Of a stretch of DNA of 64,000 nt, positions 37,241-45,969 are shown one piece after another (position 1 is the first letter of the stretch; the number at the start of each line of letters is the position of its first letter). The stretch comes from Cryobacterium sp. PAMC25264 (GTDB lineage: Bacteria; Actinomycetota; Actinomycetes; Actinomycetales; Microbacteriaceae), in contig NZ_CP080383.1 of the NCBI RefSeq assembly GCF_019443325.1, forward strand, positions 2,542,001-2,606,000. Reading direction: 5' to 3'. Both the position numbers and the translations under genes were made by a program. Below the pieces are notes generated by a model. It was not told the origin of the DNA, searched no databases, and saw nothing but the letters and a program-made list of their open reading frames with translations.

Positions 37241-38181
37241 GCGACGCCGCCACGGCCGTGTACGCGGCCGGCGCCGTGTGCTGGCGCCTGATCGACGGCA
37301 AGATGCACGTGCTGCTGATCCACCGCACCGTGCACGGCGACATCACCATCCCCAAGGGCAAGGTCGACCCCGGCGAGACGCTGCCGGTCACGGCAGTGCG
37401 GGAGATCGAGGAGGAGACGGGCCTGGCCATCGCGCTGGGCGTGCCACTGGGCGTGTCCGAGTACCCGATGCCCAACGGCAAGGACAAGATCGTGCACTAC
37501 TGGGCCGCCGAGGTGCTGCCCGAGCACATCCTGCGTTCCACCTTCGTGCCCAACGGCGAGGTGGCCGCCCTCGAGTGGGTGACCATCAAGAAGGCCAGGA
37601 CCTACCTCAGCTACGGCCAGGACGTGGAGATCATCGACGCGTTCGCCCGGCTTGTGGCGCAGGGCATCACGAGCACCTTCGCGATCATCGCACTCCGCCA
37701 CGCCAAGGCCACTCCGCCGCACGACTGGTCGGGACCCGACGCCACCCGCCCGCTCAGCGAACGCGGTGTGACGCAGGCCGCGGCCCTGGCCGGCACCGTG
37801 AGCGCATGGCATCCGCAGCGCATCTTCACGAGCACCGCCACCCGCTGCGTCACCACCGTCGCCCCGCTGTCGGCGGCCACCGGTGTGCCGTTCAAGCGCA
37901 CCGACCTGATCAGCCAGGACGCCTGGGAACAGGGCACCTCGGATGTGCGCCACAGCGTGGGCAAACGCGTCCGCGCCCGCAAGACCGCCGTGCTCTGCAG
38001 CCACGGACCGGTGTTGCCCGACATCCTGCGGGAGATCGCCCTGGCGACCGGCTCGCCGGTGACCCAGCAGGTCTCCAATGCCGCAGCGCTCGCGCCCAGC
38101 GGGTTCTCTGTCGTGCACCTCTCCAGTGACAACCCGAGCGCGGGGATCCTGGCGATCGAGACCCACCCGCCGCGCCTGTAG
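37237..38181 (+). CDS. mutT1: Nudix hydrolase fused to a histidine phosphatase (MutT1-like)
   Basis: A 314-aa two-domain protein. Residues about 1-145 are a Nudix domain with the complete box [20 protein letters not shown] followed by TGL. Residues about 150-314 are a SixA-type histidine phosphatase with the catalytic RHAK ([15 protein letters not shown]) and a second His in LCSHGPVLP. Mycobacterial MutT1 has this layout and hydrolyses 8-oxo-GTP and dinucleoside polyphosphates. The ATG overlaps the ppk1 stop (ATGA), so the pair is co-translated. Confidence 0.93.
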   Translation: MSDAATAVYAAGAVCWRLIDGKMHVLLIHRTVHGDITIPKGKVDPGETLPVTAVREIEEETGLAIALGVPLGVSEYPMPNGKDKIVHYWAAEVLPEHILRSTFVPNGEVAALEWVTIKKARTYLSYGQDVEIIDAFARLVAQGITSTFAIIALRHAKATPPHDWSGPDATRPLSERGVTQAAALAGTVSAWHPQRIFTSTATRCVTTVAPLSAATGVPFKRTDLISQDAWEQGTSDVRHSVGKRVRARKTAVLCSHGPVLPDILREIALATGSPVTQQVSNAAALAPSGFSVVHLSSDNPSAGILAIETHPPRL

Positions 38182-38192
38182 ACCGCCGAGAC

Positions 38193-38232
38193 CAGAGCGT
38201 CCGCAGCCCCGGAACGGGCTGCGGGCGCTCTG
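38193..38232 (+). terminator. Terminator after mutT1
   Basis: A 17-bp stem, CAGAGCGTCCGCAGCCC with GGGCTGCGGGCGCTCTG, with one wobble pair and a 6-base loop, 11 bases after the stop. Confidence 0.8.
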
Positions 38233-38258
38233 TCGTCGAGCCCGAAGCGACGGATGCC

Positions 38259-38303
38259 GTTTACCTCCCGTTCACCCGGGAGGGGGAGTGTCGTTAACCA
38301 CAG
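38259..38303 (+). promoter_or_regulatory. PHO box upstream of pstS
   Basis: Two adjacent 11-base direct repeats, GTTTACCTCCC and GTTCACCCGGG, match the GTTCACC-type units bound by actinobacterial PhoP/RegX3. A third unit, GTTAACCACAG, follows 23 bases after the second. The array lies about 90-135 bases before the pstS start. Confidence 0.7.
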
Positions 38304-38394
38304 CGAATAGCGTCTGACGAGGGCCAGCACCGGCCCATGTTCGCGGGATTCTCCTGCGATCGCGTTCCCTGTATTCGACCTGAAAAGGATCCTT

Positions 38395-39492
38395 GTGAAT
38401 CTCATGCGTATTGGCCGCCCCGCGGTCATTGCCATCGCCGCAGCCCTCGTTCTCTCCTCCTGCGCGTCGAACGAAACACCCGCCAGCACGGGTTCCGACG
38501 CCCCGACCGAGAGCACCCTGACCGGCACGATCAACGCCGCAGGCGCCTCGTCGCAGGGCTCGGCCCAGGAGGCCTGGATCTCCGCCTTCCAGACGGCCAA
38601 CCCGGACGTCACCATCAACTACGACCCGTCGGGCTCCGGCGCCGGTCGCGAGACCTTCATCGCCGGCGGCAGCGACTTCGCCGGTTCGGACTCCTACCTC
38701 AACGACGACGAGCTCGCCGGCACCTTCGCCGCCTGCGCGCCGGACACCACGGCGGTGGACCTCCCCGTCTACATCTCCCCCATCGCCGTGATCTTCAACA
38801 TCGAGGGCGTCACCGACCTCAACCTCGACGCCGCCACCCTGGCCAAGATCTTCAAGGGCGACATCACCACCTGGAACGACCCGGCCATCGTCGCGCTGAA
38901 CGCTGACGCCAAGCTTCCGGCCACCGCGATCACCGCCGTGCACCGCTCGGACGACTCGGGCACCACCAAGAACTTCTCCGACTACCTCAACCAGAACGCC
39001 GCTGACGTCTGGACCGAGAAGCCGGCCGACCCGTTCCCGTACCAGTCCGGTGAGGGCGCCCAGGGCACCTCCGGTGTCGTCGACGCCGTCACCAACGGCA
39101 CCGGCACCATCGGCTACGCCGACGCCTCGCGCGCCGGTGACCTCGGCGTCGCCAAGATCAAGGTCGGCGAGGAATTCGTCGGCTACACCGCCGAGGCCGC
39201 AGCCGCTGTGGTCGCCGACTCCCCCCTCGTTGACGGCCGTGCCGACAACGACCTGGCCATCAAGCTGAACCGCACCACCACCGACGCGACGCACTACCCG
39301 CTCGTTCTGGTCAGCTACGCCGTGGTCTGCACCGAGTACGCGGACGCCGACCAGGGCGCCCTCGTCAAGGAGTACGTCAGCTACATGGCCAGCGAGGCCG
39401 GCCAGGAAGTGGCCGCGTCCGCTGCCGGCGCCGCACCGCTCTCCAGCGACCTGCAGTCCAAGGTCGCCGCGGTTCTCGACACCCTCAAGTAA
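38395..39492 (+). CDS. pstS: Phosphate ABC transporter substrate-binding lipoprotein PstS
   Basis: A 365-aa lipoprotein: signal peptide ending LSSC with lipidated Cys23, then a Thr/Ser/Pro linker and the phosphate-binding domain. Phosphate-contact segments are visible: AAGASSQGSAQEAWI, DPSGSGAGRE and GSDFAGSD near the N-terminus, and RSDDSGTTKNFSDYL in the middle. It captures phosphate outside the membrane for PstCAB. GTG is chosen because AAGGA lies six bases upstream; an ATG three codons later is the alternative. PHO-box repeats lie upstream. Confidence 0.95.
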   Translation: MNLMRIGRPAVIAIAAALVLSSCASNETPASTGSDAPTESTLTGTINAAGASSQGSAQEAWISAFQTANPDVTINYDPSGSGAGRETFIAGGSDFAGSDSYLNDDELAGTFAACAPDTTAVDLPVYISPIAVIFNIEGVTDLNLDAATLAKIFKGDITTWNDPAIVALNADAKLPATAITAVHRSDDSGTTKNFSDYLNQNAADVWTEKPADPFPYQSGEGAQGTSGVVDAVTNGTGTIGYADASRAGDLGVAKIKVGEEFVGYTAEAAAAVVADSPLVDGRADNDLAIKLNRTTTDATHYPLVLVSYAVVCTEYADADQGALVKEYVSYMASEAGQEVAASAAGAAPLSSDLQSKVAAVLDTLK

Positions 39493-39521
39493 ACATCCGC
39501 TGAGCCCACACCTCAGCACCC

Positions 39522-39566
39522 TGCCCGGCCGGGCTTCCGCGTTGCACGCGGTCGCCCGGTCGGGCA
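39522..39566 (+). terminator. Nested hairpin between pstS and pstC
   Basis: TGCCCGGCCGGGC pairs with GCCCGGTCGGGCA and encloses a smaller stem CCGCG/CGCGG. It lies 30 bases after pstS. Such hairpins let pstS be made in excess over the permease genes by partial termination or mRNA protection. Confidence 0.7.
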
Positions 39567-39638
39567 CACTGAGGCGTGGGGTCAGGCTTCAGATCCACCC
39601 GTACCGGTAAGACCCAGCCCCTCAGGGAGACGCTCGGA

Positions 39639-40582
39639 ATGACGACCGCAGTTGACCGTATTGCGATCAAGGCCAAGGAACGACCGGGCGACCGTATCTT
39701 CTCCACGGCCACCGTGGTGGCCGGCAGCCTCATCTTGGCGGTGCTCGCCGCCGTCGCCGCCTTCCTCCTGATCCAGAGCATCCCCGCCTTCGTGGCGCCG
39801 GCGGATGCCTTCAAGGGGGAATTCACCAACTTCTGGTCCTATGTGCTGCCGCTGGCCTTCGGCACCGTCTGGTCGGCGTTCCTGGCGCTACTGATGGCCG
39901 TACCCGTGGCCATCGCCGTGGCCCTCTTCATCTCGCACTTCGCCCCGCGCAAACTCGCGCAGGGCCTGGGGTACCTCATCGACCTGCTCGCCGCGGTCCC
40001 CTCGGTGGTCTTCGGTCTCTGGGGCATCGGCGTGCTGGCCCCGCTCGTGCAGCCGTTCTACGCCAACCTTGTCGACTGGTTCGGCTGGTTCCCACTCTTC
40101 GCCGGTCCGGTCTCCGGGACCGGTCGCACCATCTTCACCGTCGCCATCGTGCTGGCCGTGATGGTGCTGCCGATCATCACCGCCATCTGCCGCGAGATCT
40201 TCCTGCAGACCCCGGTGCTCTACGAGGAAGCCTCGCTGGCCCTCGGCGCCACCCGGTGGGAAATGATCACCATGGCCGTGCTGCCCTTCGGCCGTGCCGG
40301 CATCATCTCCGCCGCCATGCTGGGCCTGGGCCGCGCGCTCGGCGAGACCATGGCCGTTGCCATGGTGCTCTCCCCAGCCCGCAGGTGATCTTCCAGCTGC
40401 TCACCTCACAGAACTCCACCACGATCGCCGCGAACATCGCGCTGAACTTCCCTGAGGCACACGGCGTGGGAGTCAACATCCTGCTCGCCACCGGCCTCAT
40501 GCTCTTCGTCATCACGCTGGTCGTCAACATGATCGCCCGCGTGATCATCAACCGCCGCAAGGCCTTCTCTGGAGCGAATTGA
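39639..40582 (+). pseudogene. pstC: Phosphate ABC transporter permease PstC with an apparent 1-base frameshift
   Basis: The gene reads as a normal PstC of 314 aa if one base is added. Six membrane helices are visible; the permease signature for contact with PstB is EASLALGATRWEMI and GRALGETMAVAMVL. After that the frame breaks at TCCCCAGCCC (C run 40372-40375): one more C gives CTC TCC CCC AGC CCG CAG and continues as QVIFQLLTSQNSTTIAANIA to the last helix and FSGAN. Without it the protein stops after SPARR, losing the last membrane helix region. The stop overlaps pstA (TGATG). A sequence error is likely, since pstB has the same fault. Confidence 0.9.
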
Positions 40583-41670
40583 TGAGCACCATGACCGTCT
40601 CGGCTCCCGTCAGCAACTCCCTCACCGCCGGTAAGCTGCCCAAGAACACCCCCGTGATGGTGCTCGTCGCCAGCTGGGTCGTCGTGGGTGCGTTCTTCGT
40701 GGTGATCTTCCTCTCCGGCGCCACGGAGAGCTTCAACTGGGCCGGCACGCTGTTCTTCGGCACCGTGCTGTACTGCATCGCCCTGTTCCTCTTCTCCTAC
40801 TTCGTCGAGGGCGTGCGCCGGGCCAAGGACCGCCTGGTCACCGCGGTTGTCGCCATCGCGTTCGTGGTCGCTCTGATCCCGCTGATCTCCCTGGTGGGCA
40901 CCACCGTCGTCAACGGCCTGCCCGCCTTCCTCACCCCCACCTTCTTCACGGAGTCGCAGCGCAACGTCGTCGGCGCCGGCGGTGGCGCCCTGCACGCGAT
41001 CGTGGGCACGCTCTTCGTCACCGGGCTCGCCACGCTCATCTCGGTGCCGATCGGACTGCTCACGGCCATCTACCTCACCGAGTACGGTCGCGGCCGGCTT
41101 GCCCGCGGCATCACGTTCTTCGTCGATGTGATGACCGGCATCCCCTCGATCGTGGCCGGCCTGTTCGCCTACGCGCTGTTCTCGCTGCTGTTCAACGACC
41201 CGGGCATCCGGTTCGGCTTCGGCGGGTCGGTGGCGCTGTCGGTGCTGATGATCCCCGTGGTGGTGCGCTCGAGCGAGGAAATGCTCAAGCTGGTGCCCAA
41301 TGAGCTGCGCGAGGCCGCCTACGCCCTCGGCGTGCCCAAGTGGCTCACCATCGTGAAGGTCGTGCTGCCCACCTCGCTGGCCGGCATCGTCACCGGTGTG
41401 ATGATCTCGATCTCCCGCGTCATCGGCGAGACCGCACCGCTGCTGATCATCGCGGGCTTCACCGCCAGCATGAACTACGACATGTTCAGCGAACGGATGA
41501 TGACCCTGCCGGTGTTCGTGTACAACCAGTACGCCAGCCAGGGTGCCGACTCGCAGGCGTACATCGACCGTGCCTGGGCGGGCGCGCTCACGCTCATCGT
41601 GATCGTGATGCTGCTCAACCTCATCGCCCGACTCGTCGCGCGCACCTTCTCCCCTAAACTCGGCCGCTGA
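40582..41670 (+). CDS. pstA: Phosphate ABC transporter permease PstA
   Basis: A 362-aa permease, intact. Eight or so hydrophobic helices; two N-terminal ones precede the usual PstA core. The PstB-contact loop reads [16 protein letters not shown], and the segment [13 protein letters not shown] is also typical. Its ATG shares one base with the pstC stop. It pairs with PstC to form the membrane channel. Confidence 0.95.
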   Translation: MSTMTVSAPVSNSLTAGKLPKNTPVMVLVASWVVVGAFFVVIFLSGATESFNWAGTLFFGTVLYCIALFLFSYFVEGVRRAKDRLVTAVVAIAFVVALIPLISLVGTTVVNGLPAFLTPTFFTESQRNVVGAGGGALHAIVGTLFVTGLATLISVPIGLLTAIYLTEYGRGRLARGITFFVDVMTGIPSIVAGLFAYALFSLLFNDPGIRFGFGGSVALSVLMIPVVVRSSEEMLKLVPNELREAAYALGVPKWLTIVKVVLPTSLAGIVTGVMISISRVIGETAPLLIIAGFTASMNYDMFSERMMTLPVFVYNQYASQGADSQAYIDRAWAGALTLIVIVMLLNLIARLVARTFSPKLGR

Positions 41671-41713
41671 CGCCGCCACCACTCGCACAGTTCACCCAGA
41701 TTCGAAGGAATAC

Positions 41714-42492
41714 ATGTCCAAGCGCATTGAAGTCAACGACCTCGACGTCTACTACAGCAAATTCCTCGCCGTCGAGGGCGTGACGCTCACCATCGAACCG
41801 CGCACCGTGACCGCTCTGATCGGTCCAAGCGGCTGCGGCAAGTCGACGTTCCTGCGCACCCTCAACCGCATGCACGAGGTCATCCCGGGCGCCCACGTGG
41901 ACGGTGAGGTGCTCATCGACGGCAACAACCTCTACGGCCCGGCGTGGACCCGGTGCTCGTGCGCCGCCAGGTGGGCATGGTCTTCCAGCGGCCCAACCCG
42001 TTCCCCACCATGTCGATCGGCGACAACGTGCTTGCCGGCGTCAAGCTCAACAACCGCCGGATGCCCAAGAGCGACGCCGACGCACTGATCGAGAAGTCGC
42101 TGCAGGGCGCGAACCTCTGGAACGAGGTGAAGGACCGCCTGGACAAGCCCGGCTCGAGCCTCTCCGGCGGCCAGCAGCAACGTCTCTGCATCGCCCGTGC
42201 CATCGCCGTGCAGCCCGACGTGATCCTGATGGACGAGCCCTGCTCGGCCCTCGACCCGATCTCCACGCTCGCGATCGAGGACCTCATCGAAGAGATGAAG
42301 ACCGACTACACGATCGTCATCGTGACGCACAACATGCAGCAGGCCTCACGCGTCTCCGACCGCACCGCGTTCTTCAACATCGCAGGCACCGGCAAGCCCG
42401 GCAAGCTCATCGAGTACGACGACACCACCACGATCTTCTCCAACCCCACCGTGCAGGCCACCGAGGACTACGTCTCCGGCCGCTTCGGCTAA
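41714..42492 (+). pseudogene. pstB: Phosphate ABC transporter ATPase PstB with an apparent 1-base frameshift
   Basis: Two frames join into a complete 259-aa PstB. Frame one has Walker A ([18 protein letters not shown]) and runs to [10 protein letters not shown]. The break is at GGCCCGGCG (C run 41938-41940): adding one C gives GGC CCC GGC GTG GAC, and the protein continues as [20 protein letters not shown]. Frame two holds the signature [14 protein letters not shown], Walker [14 protein letters not shown] and the switch [13 protein letters not shown]. As written, the ATPase would be cut after about 77 residues and could not work. The position in a C run suggests an indel error. Confidence 0.9.
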
Positions 42493-42501
42493 ACCCGCAC
42501 C

Positions 42502-42549
42502 ACGCAGAAACGCCCGGCAGGCCTCTCGGCCCGCCGGGCGTTTCTGCGT
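42502..42549. terminator. Terminator after pstB
   Basis: A 17-bp stem, ACGCAGAAACGCCCGGC pairing with GCCGGGCGTTTCTGCGT, 9 bases after the stop, at the end of the pstSCAB operon. Confidence 0.88.
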
Positions 42550-42586
42550 CCCAGTCCGCGAGTTGGTCTCACACACGCGCCCCTAC

Positions 42587-42800
42587 GTTGGTCGAGCTCG
42601 TCGAGACCCCGCGAGACAGTCCACAAAACGCTCCCCCACGTCGGTCGAGCTCGTCGAGACCTAGTCACCAGGTCTCGACGAGCTCGACCGACGAGATGGG
42701 CGCGGAACGAGACACGTCACCTGGTCTCGACAAGCTCGACCGACGGAATGGTGACGTGCCGAGGCACGTCACCAGGTGCTCGACAACCTCGACCGTCGGG
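42587..42800. repeat. Family A repeats, locus 3
   Basis: At least five copies of GTCGAGCTCGTCGAGACC or its complement GGTCTCGACGAGCTCGACC, in both orientations, with TCACCAGG spacers, fill the 311-base gap between convergent pstB and pabC. No gene is seen in the gap. Confidence 0.85.
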
Positions 42801-42803
42801 CCG

Positions 42804-43694
42804 CTAGGAGGCGGTGCGGGCCAACAGGGACGCGTTCAGGGTGCGGGTGAGCTCGTCGTCGTGGGGGAACTCCACGCCGTCCAGCGCGGTGACGGCGACC
42901 GCGAGGCGCACGCTGGAGACCAGCCACGCCGCATCCGCCGACCGGAGCTCGTCGACCGTGACGTCCCGGTACTCGACGCTCTCACCGTGAGCGGTGAGGT
43001 ACTCGAACACGCTCTGCTGGGTGGTGCCGTGCAGGATCGCGCCGCTCGGTGCCGGGGTGACGTAGCGTCCGTCGGTGCGCAGGATCACGCTGGAGGTGGG
43101 GCCCTCCATGACGTAGCCGTCGTGGGTGAGGAAGATCGTGTCGTCGGCGCCACGTCGCTTGGCTTCCCGCAGTGCGGCCATGTTGATGGCGTAGCTGAGG
43201 GTCTTGGCGCCCATCAGCAACCAGGGAGCCTGCTCGGCGACACCACGGGGGTAACCGCGGTCAAGGGTGACAACCTTAACGCCGTTCTCCCGCACGGCCG
43301 TGAAGTCGGCGGCCCGCGTGGCGTGCAACCAGGCCGTGGGCGCCGGGCCGTGCTCGACGCCGCGGCTGAGCACGAACTTGAGCGCCAGCTCACCGTCGCC
43401 GGGGATGCGGTCGACGGCATAGGCGATCGCCGCCCGCCACTGCGCCGGGTTGGGCACCGGCAGGTCGCAGATCTGCGCCGAGTTGATGAGCCTGCTGATA
43501 TGCGGCTCGACCTCCTGCGGATGCCCGTTGACCACACTGAGGGTCTCGAAGATGCCGTCGCCGCGCTGCGTGCTCAGCTCGGCCACGCGCAGCGCCGGGG
43601 CGCCGGAATCGATCTCGTGGAACGTGTCGACGAAGTCGGTGCGGGTGGAGTCTGCGGGCTCCGGATCGATGAGCAATGTGAAAGGCAGGGTCAT
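42804..43694 (-). CDS. pabC: Class IV aminotransferase, probable aminodeoxychorismate lyase
   Basis: A 296-aa PLP enzyme of fold type IV. GDGIFETLSVVNG and the PLP Lys in GAKTLSYAINMAAL are present, followed by DDTIFLTHDGYVMEGPTSSV. The sequence is typical of actinobacterial PabC, which makes 4-aminobenzoate for folate; branched-chain or D-amino-acid aminotransferases are the alternatives. No pabA/pabB is adjacent. It is convergent to pstB. Confidence 0.85.
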   Translation of the reverse strand: MTLPFTLLIDPEPADSTRTDFVDTFHEIDSGAPALRVAELSTQRGDGIFETLSVVNGHPQEVEPHISRLINSAQICDLPVPNPAQWRAAIAYAVDRIPGDGELALKFVLSRGVEHGPAPTAWLHATRAADFTAVRENGVKVVTLDRGYPRGVAEQAPWLLMGAKTLSYAINMAALREAKRRGADDTIFLTHDGYVMEGPTSSVILRTDGRYVTPAPSGAILHGTTQQSVFEYLTAHGESVEYRDVTVDELRSADAAWLVSSVRLAVAVTALDGVEFPHDDELTRTLNASLLARTAS

Positions 43695-43754
43695 GTACCG
43701 AGCCTACCGAGTTGCTCCATAACGCCCCCTCGACGCTCGCGAGAGGGACGTTCG

Positions 43755-43867
43755 CCGCACGTCGCGATGGCGGATGCCCGCGAAGTGCTTCACGATGCTC
43801 CCTCCGCTGCCGGGAAGGGGCGCTTTTCCGCACGTCGCGACGGGGGATGCCCGCGAGTCGCTTCAGG
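43755..43867. repeat. Direct repeat pair, about 40 bp, upstream of pabC
   Basis: CCGCACGTCGCGA followed by a near-identical GGATGCCCGCGA and GCTTCA occurs twice, 73 bases apart (from 43755 and from 43828). It lies in the 463-base gap 43695-44157, which has no gene. Confidence 0.65.
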
Positions 43868-43955
43868 GAGCCCTCGACGAGCGGTCTCTAGACCTCCGGG
43901 CAGCTCGGCGGCAGGGCAGGCTGAGCGTGCGAGACGCTCCGAGGAGGGGAAGCAC

Positions 43956-44014
43956 GTGAGTTGCCAGTTGAGGCCTCGTGCGACGCCCTGAGAGGGCGGC
44001 AACTGGCAACTCAC
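43956..44014. repeat. Palindromic repeat family B, copy 3
   Basis: GTGAGTTGCCAGTTG at one end and its perfect complement CAACTGGCAACTCAC at the other, about 59 bases in all. It is the most symmetrical copy of the family. Confidence 0.85.
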
Positions 44015-44028
44015 CGGAGTGCACGGGT

Positions 44029-44087
44029 GTGAGTTGCCAGTTGGGGCCCTCTGGGGCACCGCGACGGGGCCTCAAGTGACATCTCAC
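44029..44087. repeat. Palindromic repeat family B, copy 4
   Basis: Starts GTGAGTTGCCAGTTG and ends GACATCTCAC, with the shared core GGGGCCTC. It follows copy 3 by 14 bases, so the two form a tandem pair just as copies 1 and 2 do. Confidence 0.8.
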
Positions 44088-44157
44088 CGCCAGGGGCGCC
44101 AGGGCGGACAGCGCACGCCAGCGCCCGCAAGCCCGCCCGGGCGGCGGGCGCGGGCAC

Positions 44158-45111
44158 CTAGGAGCTTTGGATGGCCACAATCGGGTCGGTGGTGGGCTGC
44201 TCGGAGCCGCCCTTGGGTTCGACGGTGACGCCCACGGTGTCGCCGGCGGTCATGGTTCCGTCCAGGACCCGCCAGGCCGTGCCGGAGCCGTCGGAGTCGA
44301 AAGTCCCCGCCGAGATCGGTCCGGCCGCGCCGATGTACCAGAGCTGGTAGTCCTGGTCGTCGCCGAGGGAGGGCAGGTCTTCGACGATGATCGCCGACAG
44401 GCCGAGCTCGCCCGACCACACCAGGGTGGCATCCTGGCCGGTCGCGGTCTGCGCTGCGGCCCGTTGGCTGTCGGGCGACGCCTCGATCTCGGCCAGGCTC
44501 GAGGCCTGCTGCTGGGCGAAGTCGTCGTTCGGGTTGCCGTACAGGGCCTGCCCGGCGACGGTGCCGCCCACGAACAGGGCGACGGCCGCGGCTGCCGCGA
44601 CGAGGTATCCGGCGGGACGCTGGAACCAGCGGCGCTGGGCACGGTCGGCGGCGGAGCCTGAGCCCCGTCCGTCGCCGGCGCCGGTAACGTCCGAGCCCGA
44701 CGCTGCCGGGTTCTGGCCCGCAGCGCCCGGTGCGGTGGGCGCAGCATGCGAGGGGGCGGAGCCGATCGGGATGGCCGCGGGCGGCGCATCCGTGGTCGTA
44801 TCGGTGGGGGTGGGCGGTTCGGCGGCAACCCGCGGAGCAAGCTGGGGGGTGCTGGCAAGTTTGGCCATCAGGCTGGCCTTGAGGGCGCTGGAGGGCTGCA
44901 CCGGGGCGACGGACAGGCCGAGGGCCACGGCGGTGTCGCCCAACTCGGCGGCCTCGGTGCGGGCCTCAACAGACTGGGCGAGGTAGCGCTCGTACACGGC
45001 GGCCTCGTCGGGGCTGAGGGCGTGCAGAGCGTAGGCGCCGGCCAGGTCGGCCGGGTTGTCGACGGAGCCGTTGCCGGTCAGGTCACCGGTGGACTTGTCG
45101 TGGTCGTTCAC
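44158..45111 (-). CDS. rskA: Anti-sigma-K factor RskA
   Basis: A 317-aa membrane anti-sigma factor. The cytoplasmic N-terminus has the sigma-binding helices (AYALHALSPDEAAVYERYLA), followed by a long Pro/Ala/Thr spacer, one membrane helix around residues 167-190 (YLVAAAAAVALFVGGTVAG) and the extracytoplasmic RskA domain (DYQLWYIGAAGPISAGTF). It holds SigK inactive until cleaved. Its ATG overlaps the sigK stop by four bases. The 80-residue spacer is longer than in many relatives. Confidence 0.93.
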   Translation of the reverse strand: MNDHDKSTGDLTGNGSVDNPADLAGAYALHALSPDEAAVYERYLAQSVEARTEAAELGDTAVALGLSVAPVQPSSALKASLMAKLASTPQLAPRVAAEPPTPTDTTTDAPPAAIPIGSAPSHAAPTAPGAAGQNPAASGSDVTGAGDGRGSGSAADRAQRRWFQRPAGYLVAAAAAVALFVGGTVAGQALYGNPNDDFAQQQASSLAEIEASPDSQRAAAQTATGQDATLVWSGELGLSAIIVEDLPSLGDDQDYQLWYIGAAGPISAGTFDSDGSGTAWRVLDGTMTAGDTVGVTVEPKGGSEQPTTDPIVAIQSS

Positions 45112-45701
45112 GAGGTCACCCCCAATTCATCTCGCAAGCGGATTAACCCGTCGCGGAGGCGGGTCTTCACCGTGCCGAGGGGGATATGCAGGAAATCAGC
45201 GACTTCACGGTGACTGTACCCGCTGAAGTACGACAGACTCACGGCCTGACGTTGCAGTTCGGTCAGTCTGGACATCGCTTTTTCCACCCTTTCGTGCTCG
45301 ATGCGTACCTCAACGGTTTCCGCGACGTGGTCATACGGCACCGCGAGGTCGCGGATGCCCACTTTGGTATCCCTGTCGCGGCCGGCCTGCGACGACCGGA
45401 TTCGGTCGATCGCACGTCGGTGCGCCATGGTCATGATCCAGGTCGAGGCCCCGCCACGCTGTGACTCATACCGCGCAGCCGTCTGCCAGATCTCCAGGAA
45501 AATCTCCTGGGTCACTTCTTCGGACTGTGCGTGATCGATCAGCACGCGCTTGACAAGGCCAAGCACCCGCGGGGCGATCTGGTCGTAGAGCTCTCCGAAC
45601 GCCGACTCGTCCCCCTCGGCTACGCGGGCGAGCAGCTCTTCTTTCGAAGGCGCCGTCGACGAGGAGTCGAGGTTGAATTCAGCAGTCATGAGATCCAGCA
45701 T
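45108..45701 (-). CDS. sigK: ECF RNA polymerase sigma factor SigK
   Basis: A 197-aa ECF sigma factor. Region 2 is YDQIAPRVLGLVKRVLID with SEEVTQEIFLEIWQTAA; region 4 is SYFSGYSHREVADFLHIPLG. It lacks extra domains, so control should come from RskA, encoded just downstream. ATG at 45701 is chosen; ATG at 45689 is four codons later, and neither has a strong Shine-Dalgarno. The 268 bases upstream up to the next gene hold no gene that I can support. Confidence 0.94.
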   Translation of the reverse strand: MLDLMTAEFNLDSSSTAPSKEELLARVAEGDESAFGELYDQIAPRVLGLVKRVLIDHAQSEEVTQEIFLEIWQTAARYESQRGGASTWIMTMAHRRAIDRIRSSQAGRDRDTKVGIRDLAVPYDHVAETVEVRIEHERVEKAMSRLTELQRQAVSLSYFSGYSHREVADFLHIPLGTVKTRLRDGLIRLRDELGVTS

Positions 45702-45969
45702 GTCAGGTCCAGTCCCCTTCCATGCAGAGGGTTCGGTGCCGAGTCCTGCATGGATTGGTGTGGAATCAAAAAATGTTGCGTGTCTGTGACGCCCGCCGGA
45801 GCCGGTGAGCGGCATCCGCGGGAGCAGAGTGAAGGCCGGACCGCAGAACGCCTCTCGGCGCGAGGCCGTTCTAGACGGCGAATATTGGAGCCCGGGGTTA
45901 CTGCGGTCCGGCCAGCATCAAGTGTAAACGACGTGGGCCCCGACTTCATTCCCGGATGCCTCCACGCAC

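Noticed and set aside
33438..42492. Reading the glnR, pstC and pstB breaks as programmed frameshifting
   Set aside because: The sites lack a stimulatory structure or a classical slippery heptamer, and these families are normally made from single frames. I keep indel error or mutation as the explanation.
45686..45949. An 87-residue minus-strand frame upstream of sigK
   Set aside because: Composition (Arg, Pro, Ser rich) and lack of Shine-Dalgarno or family likeness suggest chance; the region is better seen as the sigK promoter region.
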